Below, in pieces: positions 6,572 through 13,407 of a stretch of 20,117 bases of DNA. The first letter of the stretch is position 1; each line of letters begins with the position of its first letter. Origin of the DNA: an uncultured Oscillospiraceae bacterium (GTDB taxonomy: Bacteria; Bacillota; Clostridia; Oscillospirales; Oscillospiraceae); the NCBI GenBank assembly GCA_910584285.1, contig CAJTYK010000038.1, positions 1 through 20,117 of the forward strand, written 5' to 3'. The translations under genes and the position numbers were made by a program. The notes below the pieces were generated by a model, which saw only the letters and a program-made list of their open reading frames with translations, made no database searches and was not told the origin of the DNA.

Positions 6572-6955
6572 ATGGATATCTGTTTCGAGGGCGTAGGCCA
6601 GACGGCCGCCACCTTCCAGGCCGGGGAGGGCGTGAAGCCGGGTATGGCGGTGGCTATGACGGGCAACGGCGCCGTGGGCCTGGGCAGCGACGGGGCGCTG
6701 CCCTGCGGCGTGGTGCTGGGCGGCGTGCGGGACGGCGCGGCGGCGGTGCAGATCGGCGGGGCCGCTGAGGTGGCCTACTCCGGGAATACCGCGCCCACGG
6801 CGGGCTGGCAGGAGCTGGTGCTGGACGGCACGGGCGGCGTCAGACTGGCGAACAAGGTCGCTGACCAGGCCACCGGCAAGACCGCCGAGAACGGCCTGCA
6901 CTGTCTGGTGCTGACGGTGGATACTACGGCGAAAACCGCCGTAGTGTGTATGTGA
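6572..6955 (+). CDS. Phage capsid decoration-like protein (DUF2190-like)
   Basis: 127 aa. Rich in Gly, Ala and Val, with a beta-rich pattern: VKPGMAVAMTGNGAVGLGSDGALPCGVVLGGVRDGAAAVQIGGAAEVAYSG. Such short beta-barrel proteins directly before the major capsid protein are usually capsid cement or decoration proteins. No signal peptide or membrane segment is seen. The ATG is preceded by GGAGAAGG (6561-6568). It is the first gene after structured element copy 1 and ends 16 nt before the capsid gene. The assignment rests on position and composition more than on motifs; hypothetical head protein is the safe reading. Confidence 0.6.
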   Translation: MDICFEGVGQTAATFQAGEGVKPGMAVAMTGNGAVGLGSDGALPCGVVLGGVRDGAAAVQIGGAAEVAYSGNTAPTAGWQELVLDGTGGVRLANKVADQATGKTAENGLHCLVLTVDTTAKTAVVCM

Positions 6956-6971
6956 GACGGGAAAGGGAGGA

Positions 6972-7988
6972 ATGGATATGGCGCAGAGATTTGACGGCCT
7001 GAGGCTGGAGAAGGGGATGTACCACGAGGCGGGCAAGTCCTTCACCCAGGTGCTGGAGAAGCTGGATCCCAGCGAGCAGTATCGGGGCACCGCTTTGGAA
7101 GGGCTGGACGCCTACCAGCGGCAGCTCAAACGGTTCGACATCCGGGTGAAGGGCGCGGGCTCCGACCTGGTGGACAAGTTCTTCTCCACCAGCCAGTCGG
7201 CGGTGCTGTTCCCCGAGTACATCGCCCGGGCGGTGAAGGCGGGTATGGAGGAGGCCAATATCCTCCCCGATATTACGGCCACCGAAACCCTCATTGAGGG
7301 GATGGATTACCGCTCCATCACCTCCGTGCCCGAGGATGAGAAGAAGCTCAAGGAGGTGGCCGAGGGGGCGGCCATCCCCCAGACTACCGTCCGCACCCGG
7401 GACAGCCTGGTGAAGCTCCACAAGCGGGGCCGGGTGCTGGTGGCCTCTTATGAGGCCATCCGGTTCCAGAAGCTGGATCTGTTCTCCGTCACCCTGCGGC
7501 AGATCGGCGCCCAGATCGGGCGGATGCACCTGGAGGACGCCATCGACGTGATTGTGAATGGCGACGGCAACAACAACGCCGCCAAAACCAGCTCTGTTGC
7601 CACCTCGGGCAAGCTCACCTATGCGGATCTGGTGGAGTTCTGGAACAGCTTTGAGCCCTATCAGCTCAACACGCTGCTGGTGGGCACCGACACCATGCCC
7701 AAGCTGCTGGGTATGAGCCAGATGCAGGACGCCACCGCCGGCCTGGACTTCCACGGCACCGGCAAGCTCATCACACCCATGGGCGCCAAGGTGCTGCGCA
7801 CCTCCGCCGTCACCGGGGGTAAGCTCATCGGCCTGGACAAGAACTATGCCCTGGAGATGGTGAAGGCAGGGGACGTGATGGTGGAGTATGACAAGATCAT
7901 CGACCGGCAGCTGGAGCGGGCCGCCATCACCACCATCTCCGGCTATGCCAAGATCTTTGAGGACGCCAGCCGGGTGCTGACCGTCTGA
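6972..7988 (+). CDS. Phage major capsid protein (HK97-fold type)
   Basis: 338 aa. After an N-terminal helical region (about residues 1-75), the chain has a capsid-like body: SAVLFPEYIARAVKAG, then a long inner section containing VRTRDSLVKLHKRGRVLVASYEAI, and a C-terminal part with LLVGTDTMPKLL and TPMGAKVLRTSAV. The N-terminal region may act as a scaffold (delta-like) segment removed by the protease encoded two genes downstream; that is inference. The start at 6972 is supported by GGGAGG directly upstream; a second in-frame ATG lies two codons later. The stop TGA shares its A with the ATG of the portal gene. Capsid before portal is the reverse of the common terminase-portal-protease-capsid order. 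Confidence 0.8.
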   Translation: MDMAQRFDGLRLEKGMYHEAGKSFTQVLEKLDPSEQYRGTALEGLDAYQRQLKRFDIRVKGAGSDLVDKFFSTSQSAVLFPEYIARAVKAGMEEANILPDITATETLIEGMDYRSITSVPEDEKKLKEVAEGAAIPQTTVRTRDSLVKLHKRGRVLVASYEAIRFQKLDLFSVTLRQIGAQIGRMHLEDAIDVIVNGDGNNNAAKTSSVATSGKLTYADLVEFWNSFEPYQLNTLLVGTDTMPKLLGMSQMQDATAGLDFHGTGKLITPMGAKVLRTSAVTGGKLIGLDKNYALEMVKAGDVMVEYDKIIDRQLERAAITTISGYAKIFEDASRVLTV

Positions 7989-9136
7989 TGAGCGGGCGCA
8001 GGCGAGACGCGGGGCGGGGGGCGGCTGCTGCCGCCGCTCAGCTCCGGGACGCGGGCCGGCACCCCTTCTTGCAGCTGGACGGGTATGTGCCCCTGGGGCG
8101 GGGGGAGATCGCCTTGTACCGGGCCATCCGGGAGGGGGTGCCGGTGGTGGACGCGGCCATCTGCAAGCTGGTGCGGCTGTGCGGCGGGGCCAAGGTGGCC
8201 TGCCGGGATGCCAGGGCCCAGGAGGGGTTGGAACGGTTTTTGCGCACGGTGCCGGTGGGTCGGGGACGGCGGGGGCTTCAGGCCTTCCTGGATCAATACC
8301 TGGACTCTATGCTGGTGTGCGGCAGGGCGGTGGGCGAGCTGGTGCCCAGCCGGGACGGGCGGGACATCGCCGCGCTGCTATGCGCCGACCCGGCCAGGGT
8401 GGAGATCAAAGAGGGGGACAGCCCGCTGGATATCACCCTGTGGGCCAGAGACAGCGGCGGGAAGCTCCGGGAGCTGCCCCGGCAGGAGCTACTGCTGTTC
8501 ACCCCCTTCCAGCCGGAGACGGGATCCCCCTACGGCGTGTCCATGCTGCGATCCATGCCCTTTTTGGCGGAGATCCTGCTGAAGATCTTTGATGCAGTGG
8601 GCAAAAACTGGGAGCGGATGGGCAACGTGCGCTTCGCCGTGGTGTGCAAGGGCGAGGACGGCACCGCCCGGGATCGATGCAATACCGTGGCCCGGGAGTG
8701 GTCCGCCGCCATGCAGGCGGGCCGGGACGGGGCCGTGCGGGACTTCGTGTGCGCCGGGGATGTGGACATACGCGCCATCGGGGCGGACAACCAGATCCTG
8801 GACAGCGAGGTGCCGGTGCGGCAGATCCTGGAACAGCTGGTGGCCAAAACCGGGATTCCGCCCTTTCTGCTGGGGCTGAGCTGGTCGTCCACCGAGCGGA
8901 TGAGCTCCCAGCAGGCGGACATTATGACAAGCGAGATCGCCGCCATCCGCCGGGGGCTGGAGCCGGTGGTGGAGCGGATCTGTGAGCTGTGGCTGCGGCT
9001 GAAGGGGTTCGACGACCGGGTGGAGGTGGATTGGCAGGACGTGAATTTGCAGGACGAGGAGTCGGAGGCCAAGGCCGCGCTGTACCGGGCCCAGGCCCGG
9101 GCGCTGGAGGAGGAGCGAGACGATGGAGATCTGTAA
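7988..9136 (+). CDS. Phage portal protein
   Basis: 382 aa. The pattern is that of dodecameric portal proteins: an N-terminal segment with YRAIREGVPVVDAAICKLVRLCGG, a body with LLLFTPFQPETGSPYGVSMLRSMPF, and a C-terminal crown region. LVAKTGIPPFLLGLSWSSTERMSSQQADIMTSEI resembles the stretch in HK97-type portals where a candidate host-side helix is followed by Ser/Gln-rich residues. It forms the unique vertex that joins the packaging motor and later the tail. Translation is coupled: the ATG overlaps the capsid stop by one base, and the 3' end overlaps the protease gene by 14 nt. Identification is by pattern and context. Confidence 0.85.
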   Translation: MSGRRRDAGRGAAAAAAQLRDAGRHPFLQLDGYVPLGRGEIALYRAIREGVPVVDAAICKLVRLCGGAKVACRDARAQEGLERFLRTVPVGRGRRGLQAFLDQYLDSMLVCGRAVGELVPSRDGRDIAALLCADPARVEIKEGDSPLDITLWARDSGGKLRELPRQELLLFTPFQPETGSPYGVSMLRSMPFLAEILLKIFDAVGKNWERMGNVRFAVVCKGEDGTARDRCNTVAREWSAAMQAGRDGAVRDFVCAGDVDIRAIGADNQILDSEVPVRQILEQLVAKTGIPPFLLGLSWSSTERMSSQQADIMTSEIAAIRRGLEPVVERICELWLRLKGFDDRVEVDWQDVNLQDEESEAKAALYRAQARALEEERDDGDL

Positions 9137-9992
9137 GGAAGCGGCGGTGAAGGGGATCGGCACCCCTGATCAGGAGGAGCTGGGGCTGATCAACGCTCTG
9201 GCCCGGCGAGAGCTGGGGGCGGACGAGGTGTATACATTCGCCCTGCGGCTGTGCGACAACGACATCGACCGGGATTTTGAGCGGTTTGACGACGCCACGC
9301 TGGATCAGCTGGCCCCCATGTTCGTGGGGGCGTCCGGGGTGTTCGATCACCAGTGGAGCGCCCGGGGACAGACCGCCCGGATCTACCGGGCGGAGGTGGT
9401 GGGCGGTGAGGGCCTGCTTACCTCCGACGGGCGGCCCTACCGCTTTTTGAAGGGATGGGCCTACCTGATGCGCACGGCAGAGAACGCCGCCCTCATCGCC
9501 GAGATCGACGGTGGGATCAAACGAGAGGTCAGCGTGGGCTGCGCGGTGGAGCGGGTGATCTGCTCCGTCTGCGGTCAGGAGCTGGATGGCTGCCCCCACG
9601 AGAAGGGGGAGGAGTACGACGGTCAGGTGTGCCACGGGGTGCTCACCGGGGCCAGGGACGTGTACGAGTGGTCCTTTGTGGCGGTGCCCGCTCAGCGGCG
9701 GGCCGGGGTGATCAAGAGCGCCGGGGCCCGGCTGGAGGATGAGGCGCGGCTGGGGCGGAAGTACCTGAAGGGCCTGCGCTCCGAGCTGGTGCGGCTGGCG
9801 GGCATCGCCGAGCCGGAGCTGGAGCACGCCCTGCTGGAAAAGGTGGCCGGCAAGCTGGGCGAGGAGGAGCTGGCGGGGCTGATCCGGATGTACCGGGGGA
9901 AGGCGGATCGGCTGCTGTCCGCCGGGCCCCAGCTGAGCTATGGACAGGAGGAGGTCCCGGAGGGGATCGCGGACGGGGCCTTCCTCATTTAG
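9123..9992 (+). CDS. Prohead maturation protease-like protein with an internal Cys/His cluster
   Basis: 289 aa. The N-terminal half resembles Firmicutes phage prohead serine proteases: VYTFALRLCDNDIDRDFERF (37-55), GVFDHQWSARGQTARI with candidate catalytic His76, and IDGGIKREVSVGCAVE with candidate catalytic Ser137. Between the core strands is a likely zinc-binding insert, CSVCGQELDGCPHEKGEEYDGQ to CHG (Cys147, Cys150, Cys157, His159, Cys170, His171), followed by YEWSFVAVPAQRRAG. The C-terminal 90 residues are helical and charged. It would cleave the capsid N-terminus during maturation. The start ATG lies in the portal 3' end with GGAGGAGGAG upstream. Confidence 0.82.
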   Translation: MEICKEAAVKGIGTPDQEELGLINALARRELGADEVYTFALRLCDNDIDRDFERFDDATLDQLAPMFVGASGVFDHQWSARGQTARIYRAEVVGGEGLLTSDGRPYRFLKGWAYLMRTAENAALIAEIDGGIKREVSVGCAVERVICSVCGQELDGCPHEKGEEYDGQVCHGVLTGARDVYEWSFVAVPAQRRAGVIKSAGARLEDEARLGRKYLKGLRSELVRLAGIAEPELEHALLEKVAGKLGEEELAGLIRMYRGKADRLLSAGPQLSYGQEEVPEGIADGAFLI

Positions 9993-10004
9993 GAGCGTGA
10001 GCGG

Positions 10005-10355
10005 ATGACGGAGGAAGTGCTGGAGCTGGTGCAGGCGCTGCGGGGACCGGGGACGGACGAAACGGTGCTGCGCACCCTGTGCGGAAGCGCCTGCGGGGCG
10101 CTGGACCGGCGGCTGAGGGACGGGGTGCGTCCGGAGGACTGCGGGGGGCTCTACCCGGTAGCGGCGGCGTGGCTGGTGATGGACTGGCTGAGCCAGTGCC
10201 AGGGAATGGACGGGATCACGGCGCTGTCCGCCGGGGATATCTCCGTCCGCCGGGAGGGGGGCGGCCAGGTCGGAAGGCTGTCGGAGCGGGCCATGGAGCT
10301 GATGGCCCCCTTCCTGGAGGATGACGGATTTGTGTTTCGGGGGGTGAGCGGTTGA
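10005..10355 (+). CDS. Head-tail connector-like protein
   Basis: 116 aa, helical, with LYPVAAAWLVMDWLSQCQGMDGITALSAGDISVRREGG. The tryptophan-rich helix followed by a SAGDISV segment is reminiscent of gp6/YqbG-type connector proteins that extend the portal ring, and the gene sits exactly where such a protein is expected, between the protease and the stopper. RBS-like AGGAGCGTGAG precedes the ATG. Its stop overlaps the TTG start of the next gene by 4 nt. No catalytic motif. The call is mostly positional. Confidence 0.6.
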   Translation: MTEEVLELVQALRGPGTDETVLRTLCGSACGALDRRLRDGVRPEDCGGLYPVAAAWLVMDWLSQCQGMDGITALSAGDISVRREGGGQVGRLSERAMELMAPFLEDDGFVFRGVSG

Positions 10356-10687
10356 TCGAGGCGTTTGATTGGGTGATCAGAGCCTATGGACAGGAGATGG
10401 TGTGCCGCCGGGAGAACGGCACGGAGGTTGGACGGGGCATGGCTATTGTACAGCCTATGACAAAGGCGGACTGGCAGTATACCGGCGGGGCGCTGGGCAG
10501 CTTCTCCCAGGATCGGTTCCTGGGACTGGCGGAGCCGGGAATGCCGCTGGACAAGCTGGGGCCCGGGGGCTGGCTGGAATGGGGCGCAGGCCGGTATGAG
10601 GTGATGACCGTGCGGCCCGTCTGGGTGGGAGGGCAGGTGACCCACCTGTGGCTGGCTCTGCGGCCCTGCCCGGAGGACAAGGCTTGA
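10352..10687 (+). CDS. Head completion / stopper-like protein
   Basis: 111 aa. Starts with TTG in a TTGA overlap with the preceding stop; GGGGTGAG lies just upstream. The protein is beta-rich (GQEMVCRRENG, FLGLAEPGMPLDKLGPGGWLEWGAGRYEVMTVRPVWVGG), and a turn-rich beta-barrel with a WLEWGAGRYEV strand is common in XkdH/YqbH-like and SPP1 gp16-like stoppers that plug the head after packaging. Identification is by size, fold impression and place in the order, not by a diagnostic motif. Confidence 0.55.
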   Translation: MIEAFDWVIRAYGQEMVCRRENGTEVGRGMAIVQPMTKADWQYTGGALGSFSQDRFLGLAEPGMPLDKLGPGGWLEWGAGRYEVMTVRPVWVGGQVTHLWLALRPCPEDKA

Positions 10688-11184
10688 CCGGGGCGCTGGG
10701 CCGCTGGCGGAGGTTAGTGGCGGAGCAGCTGCGCTCCGCAGGGCTGGAATCGGTGGAGGCCATGGGACCGGAGCGGGCGGTTCGGGTGCGGGGGCCGGTG
10801 GCGGCGGTGACGCTGGCCGGGGCGGCCTGCGGCCCGGGCGGGTTCCAGGACTATCTGGGCGCCGAGGAGACCCAGGGCGGCGGACGCCGGGAGGTATACG
10901 GACGGGCGGTGGAGCTGACGCTGCGGCTGGATGTGTTCGCCCCCAGGGACGGGGGCGCCCCCGCCTGCCGCGCCGCGGCGGAACAGGCGGCAGAGGAGCT
11001 GCTGTTCCGGGGGGCGGCGGGACTGCCCGTGGCGGAGCTGACGGCGGGTGAGACGGAGTTTTTGGAGCGGGACGGACTGTACCGGCTGGCGGTGCGCTGC
11101 CGGTGCGGGGCGTGGCTGACGGCCCGGGCCGACGAGGAGACCGGGACACTGACAGACTTTGAAGTGAGGGGGACAATGAGATGA
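10684..11184 (+). CDS. Tail completion / tail terminator-like protein
   Basis: 166 aa from the TTG at 10684, which overlaps the preceding TGA (TTGA), repeating the same coupling as the gene before. The reading frame is open 36 nt further upstream, but that would lie wholly within the stopper gene. The pattern (LVAEQLRSAGLE near the start, REVYGRAVELTLRLDVFAP in the middle, LERDGLYRLAVRCRCGAWL near the end) fits the alpha/beta fold of tail terminator and completion proteins located before the sheath gene. Function is inferred from position. Its stop overlaps the ATG of the sheath gene (ATGA). Confidence 0.55.
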   Translation: MTGALGRWRRLVAEQLRSAGLESVEAMGPERAVRVRGPVAAVTLAGAACGPGGFQDYLGAEETQGGGRREVYGRAVELTLRLDVFAPRDGGAPACRAAAEQAAEELLFRGAAGLPVAELTAGETEFLERDGLYRLAVRCRCGAWLTARADEETGTLTDFEVRGTMR

Positions 11185-12215
11185 GTGCAGGGACAAAGCA
11201 CGAGCGGCCGGGGGTGTATTCCTCCTATGAGACGTCCGGGCTGACGGCGGCCAACGCCGGCGGCGGCGGGGTGGCGGTGATCGCGGACGCCGGGACGGCC
11301 AACGCGGGGAAGTGCTTCCAGTGGACCAGCTACAGCAGGGCAGTGGCGGACGTGGGGGACTGCGCCCTGAGCCGGCTGGCGCGGCTGGCCCTCCGCAACG
11401 GCGCGGGGACGGTGTACGGCGCGGCGGCGGGGACGGACTACACCGACGCCATCGAGGCGGTGGGTAAGCTGGAGGACGTGGACGTGGTGGTGTGCGACAG
11501 CACAGTGCTGTCCGTCCAGCAGAAGGTGAAAACCATGGTGACGGAGTGCTCCGCCGCCCGGAAGGAGCGCATCGCCGTGGTGGGCGGCGAGGCGGAGGAG
11601 ACGGTGGAGCAGCTCACCACTCGGGCCGCAGGGCTCAACTGCGAGCGGGTGGTGCTGGTGGCCCCCGGCATGGGGGACGGCTCCGGCGGGGCGGCCTGCG
11701 CCGCCGCTGTGGCGGGGGCCATCGCAGGCAACCGCGATCCGGCCCTGCCCCTGGGGGGCGCGGAGCTCTACGGGCTGGATGGGCTGGAATGCGGCTATGA
11801 CGACAGCGAGATCGACGCGCTGGTGCAGGGGGGCGTGACGGCGCTGGAGACGCTGGCGGGCTCCTGCTATGTGGTGCGGGGAGTGACCACTCGAACCACT
11901 ACCGGCGGCGCGGCGGACACCTCCTGGCGGGAGCTGACCACCATCCTGGTGGTGGACGAGGTGATCCCGGGACTGCGCAGCGCCCTGCGCGCCCGGTTCA
12001 GCAGGGCCAAAAACACCACCCAGACCCAGGGGGCCATCCGATCCCTGACGGTGATGGAGCTGGAAAAGCGGGTGGCCCGGGAGATCATCGACGGGTACGA
12101 GGACGTGACGGTGACGGCGCTGGAGGACGACCCTACGGTGTGCCTGGTGGAGTTCGCCTTTACGGTGGCCCACGGGCTCAATCAGGTGTGGCTGTCGGCG
12201 CATATTACCGTATAG
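11181..12215 (+). CDS. Contractile tail sheath protein (XkdK-like)
   Basis: 344 aa. Starts with HERPGVYSSYET, the GVY entry typical of sheath proteins, and has the central alternating alpha/beta core (RIAVVGGEAEETVEQL, ERVVLVAPGMG). The C-terminal domain contains ELTTILVVDEVIPGLRSALRARF and the terminal beta strands VCLVEFAFTVAHGLNQVWLSAHITV, where neighbouring subunits exchange strands. It therefore marks the particle as myovirus-like or tailocin-like. At 344 aa it is a compact sheath, shorter than the roughly 450-470 aa PBSX relative, consistent with few decoration domains. It is followed by an unusually structured noncoding gap. Confidence 0.85.
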   Translation: MSAGTKHERPGVYSSYETSGLTAANAGGGGVAVIADAGTANAGKCFQWTSYSRAVADVGDCALSRLARLALRNGAGTVYGAAAGTDYTDAIEAVGKLEDVDVVVCDSTVLSVQQKVKTMVTECSAARKERIAVVGGEAEETVEQLTTRAAGLNCERVVLVAPGMGDGSGGAACAAAVAGAIAGNRDPALPLGGAELYGLDGLECGYDDSEIDALVQGGVTALETLAGSCYVVRGVTTRTTTGGAADTSWRELTTILVVDEVIPGLRSALRARFSRAKNTTQTQGAIRSLTVMELEKRVAREIIDGYEDVTVTALEDDPTVCLVEFAFTVAHGLNQVWLSAHITV

Positions 12216-12221
12216 CGTGGA

Positions 12222-12340
12222 GCAGGCGGCTGCGAGGGAGCTTGGAGCGGAGCGAAGCCGAGCGGAGGGGCGCTGTGCGCCCCGCAGACCAGGCTGAGTC
12301 GCAGCGAAAGCGACCGAGCGGTCAGCCGACTGTGGAACGT
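12222..12340 (+). other. Multi-stem structured gap between sheath and tube genes
   Basis: The 149-nt gap is the only long non-repeat gap inside the phage operon. CGGCTG (12227-12232) can pair with CAGCCG (12323-12328), enclosing three hairpins: GCTTGG/CCGAGC (12240-12245/12258-12263, one G-U), GGGGCGC/GCGCCCC (12267-12273/12277-12283, loop TGT) and GTCGC/GCGAC (12298-12302/12310-12314). The cloverleaf-like plan is not a tRNA. No T-run follows. It could be an RNA processing or stability element that sets the ratio of sheath to tube, or an inserted chromosomal repeat. Confidence 0.55.
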
Positions 12341-12364
12341 GAATGCTGATAAGGAGGGGTTTAA

Positions 12365-12775
12365 ATGGCAGGAGTTAACGCGGGGCTGCGGGCTGCGGGT
12401 TTCCCCACCAGCAGCGACATCTGGCTGGAGGTGGACGGGCAGAAGGTGGCGGTGGTGCAGGGCTATTCCAGCAAAGCCAGCCGCACGTCCATGACGGTGG
12501 AGGCCTTCGGCGAGGACGAGCCGGTGGCCACAGTGCAGGGGCCCCAGAGCTATGTGATCCAGCTCTCCCGGCTGTACGCCACCGATCAGGCGCTGGCGGA
12601 CGGGCTGAATTTCTACGACCTGAAGAATTTTTCCCTGGTGATCTGCAAGCCGGATCGGAAGGTGATCTACTCCGACTGCCAGTGGAGCGGCATCGAGGAG
12701 GACGCCCAGCTGGGCAAGCCCGTGGTGGAGAAGCTCACCCTGGTGGCTGCTCGCCGGATGGAGACAGCGGTCTAA
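12365..12775 (+). CDS. Tail tube protein (XkdM-like)
   Basis: 136 aa. The sequence has the beta-barrel pattern of inner tube proteins: SDIWLEVDGQKVAVVQGYSSKASRTSMTVEAFGEDEPVATVQGPQSYVIQLSRLY, then FYDLKNFSLVICKPDRKVIYSDCQWSGIEED. In contractile tails it stacks as hexameric rings inside the sheath. Excellent ribosome binding site AAGGAGGGG (12351-12359), the strongest in the operon, fitting the need for many copies. The stop TAA is immediately followed by the ATG of the chaperone gene. Location between the sheath and chaperone genes supports the call. Confidence 0.8.
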   Translation: MAGVNAGLRAAGFPTSSDIWLEVDGQKVAVVQGYSSKASRTSMTVEAFGEDEPVATVQGPQSYVIQLSRLYATDQALADGLNFYDLKNFSLVICKPDRKVIYSDCQWSGIEEDAQLGKPVVEKLTLVAARRMETAV

Positions 12776-13195
12776 ATGGGCGGGCCGGTGTGGATGGGAC
12801 AGCAGCGGGTAAGGGTTCCCGAGGGGGAGCTGCGGCTGCTGTCCGCCCGGGAGGTGCTGGACGCCCGCCGGGAGGGGGATGCCCTGGCCGGTGAGGGGGG
12901 CGGGCGGGCGCTGTGCCGCAACGCCTGCCTCGTCGCCCGGGCGCTGGAGCGGAAGGGGCGGCCCGTGTTTGACAGCGGGCGGGCCGTTCTGGACGCGCTG
13001 CGGGTGGAGGACATCGCCCGGCTGGCGGACGCCTGGGGGACGTTCAACCGGGAGGCCAACCCCTCCCCCCTGGACGGGGAGGAGGAGATCGCGCGGCGAA
13101 AAAAAGGCTGGAGCACGCGCCTTATGAGCGCCTTCAGTGGCGCGTGCTCCGCCTGTTCGGCGCTCTGCCCACGGAGGAACGGGCGAAACGGATGA
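12776..13195 (+). CDS. Tail assembly chaperone, zero-frame product (gpG-like)
   Basis: 139 aa. Basic and helical, with no enzymatic motif (RVRVPEGELRLLSAREVLDARR near the start, then LCRNACLVARALERKGRPVF). Its position between tube and tape-measure slot, and the -1 frameshift signal at 13099-13165 near its 3' end, mark it as a gpG-type chaperone. Such proteins bind the tape measure and tube subunits and are absent from the finished tail. The zero-frame tail after the slip site (GWSTRLMSAFSGACSACSALCPRRNGRNG) looks unlike a folded domain. ATG at 12776 directly abuts the tube stop; a second in-frame ATG at 12794 is possible. Confidence 0.75.
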   Translation: MGGPVWMGQQRVRVPEGELRLLSAREVLDARREGDALAGEGGGRALCRNACLVARALERKGRPVFDSGRAVLDALRVEDIARLADAWGTFNREANPSPLDGEEEIARRKKGWSTRLMSAFSGACSACSALCPRRNGRNG

Positions 13196-13407
13196 CCGAC
13201 CGGGACTTCCTGTGGTGCGCCCTCAACCTGGCGATTGACCGGGAGGAGGAGCTGGGGCGGCTGTGCCCCGCCTGCCGAGAGCAGGCGGAGGCAGAGCCTT
13301 GCCCGGTGTGCGGTGCACCCCGGGGAGAGTGGGCGGTCAATGAGGGGTTTGATTGGAAGCGGTACGAGGAGTTGAAGGGGGGGCGGGACGATGACGGATT
13401 GGATTGA
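12776..13407 (+). CDS. Tail assembly chaperone, -1 frameshift fusion (gpGT-like)
   Basis: Joined reading frame 12776-13105 then 13105-13407, base 13105 being read twice. It gives 210 aa: 110 residues shared with the short form and 100 in the -1 frame. The -1 part starts RLEHAPYERLQWRVLRLFGALP, continues RMTDRDFLWCALNLAIDREEEL and holds a likely zinc knuckle, CPAC and CPVC (around residues 167-184). There is no stop in the -1 frame from the slip site onward. In lambda-like phages the T extension recruits tube subunits to the tape measure. The fusion is predicted from the signal and conserved gene layout, not observed. Confidence 0.75.
13099..13165 (+). promoter_or_regulatory. Programmed -1 ribosomal frameshift signal
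   Basis: The slip heptamer A AAA AAA occupies 13099-13105 in the right phase (zero frame CGA AAA AAA GGC). After a 4-nt spacer comes a perfect 12-bp stem, GGAGCACGCGCC (13110-13121) with GGCGCGTGCTCC (13139-13150). Loop bases GAGCGCC (13126-13132) are fully complementary to GGCGCTC (13159-13165), allowing an H-type pseudoknot. The spacer is slightly shorter than the usual 5-9 nt; opening the first pair would relieve that. Confidence 0.85.

Noticed and set aside
12222..12340. tRNA gene suggested by the cloverleaf-like folding
   Set aside because: No TTCGA T-loop box, anticodon arm or A box in the right spacing, and the stems have the wrong lengths.
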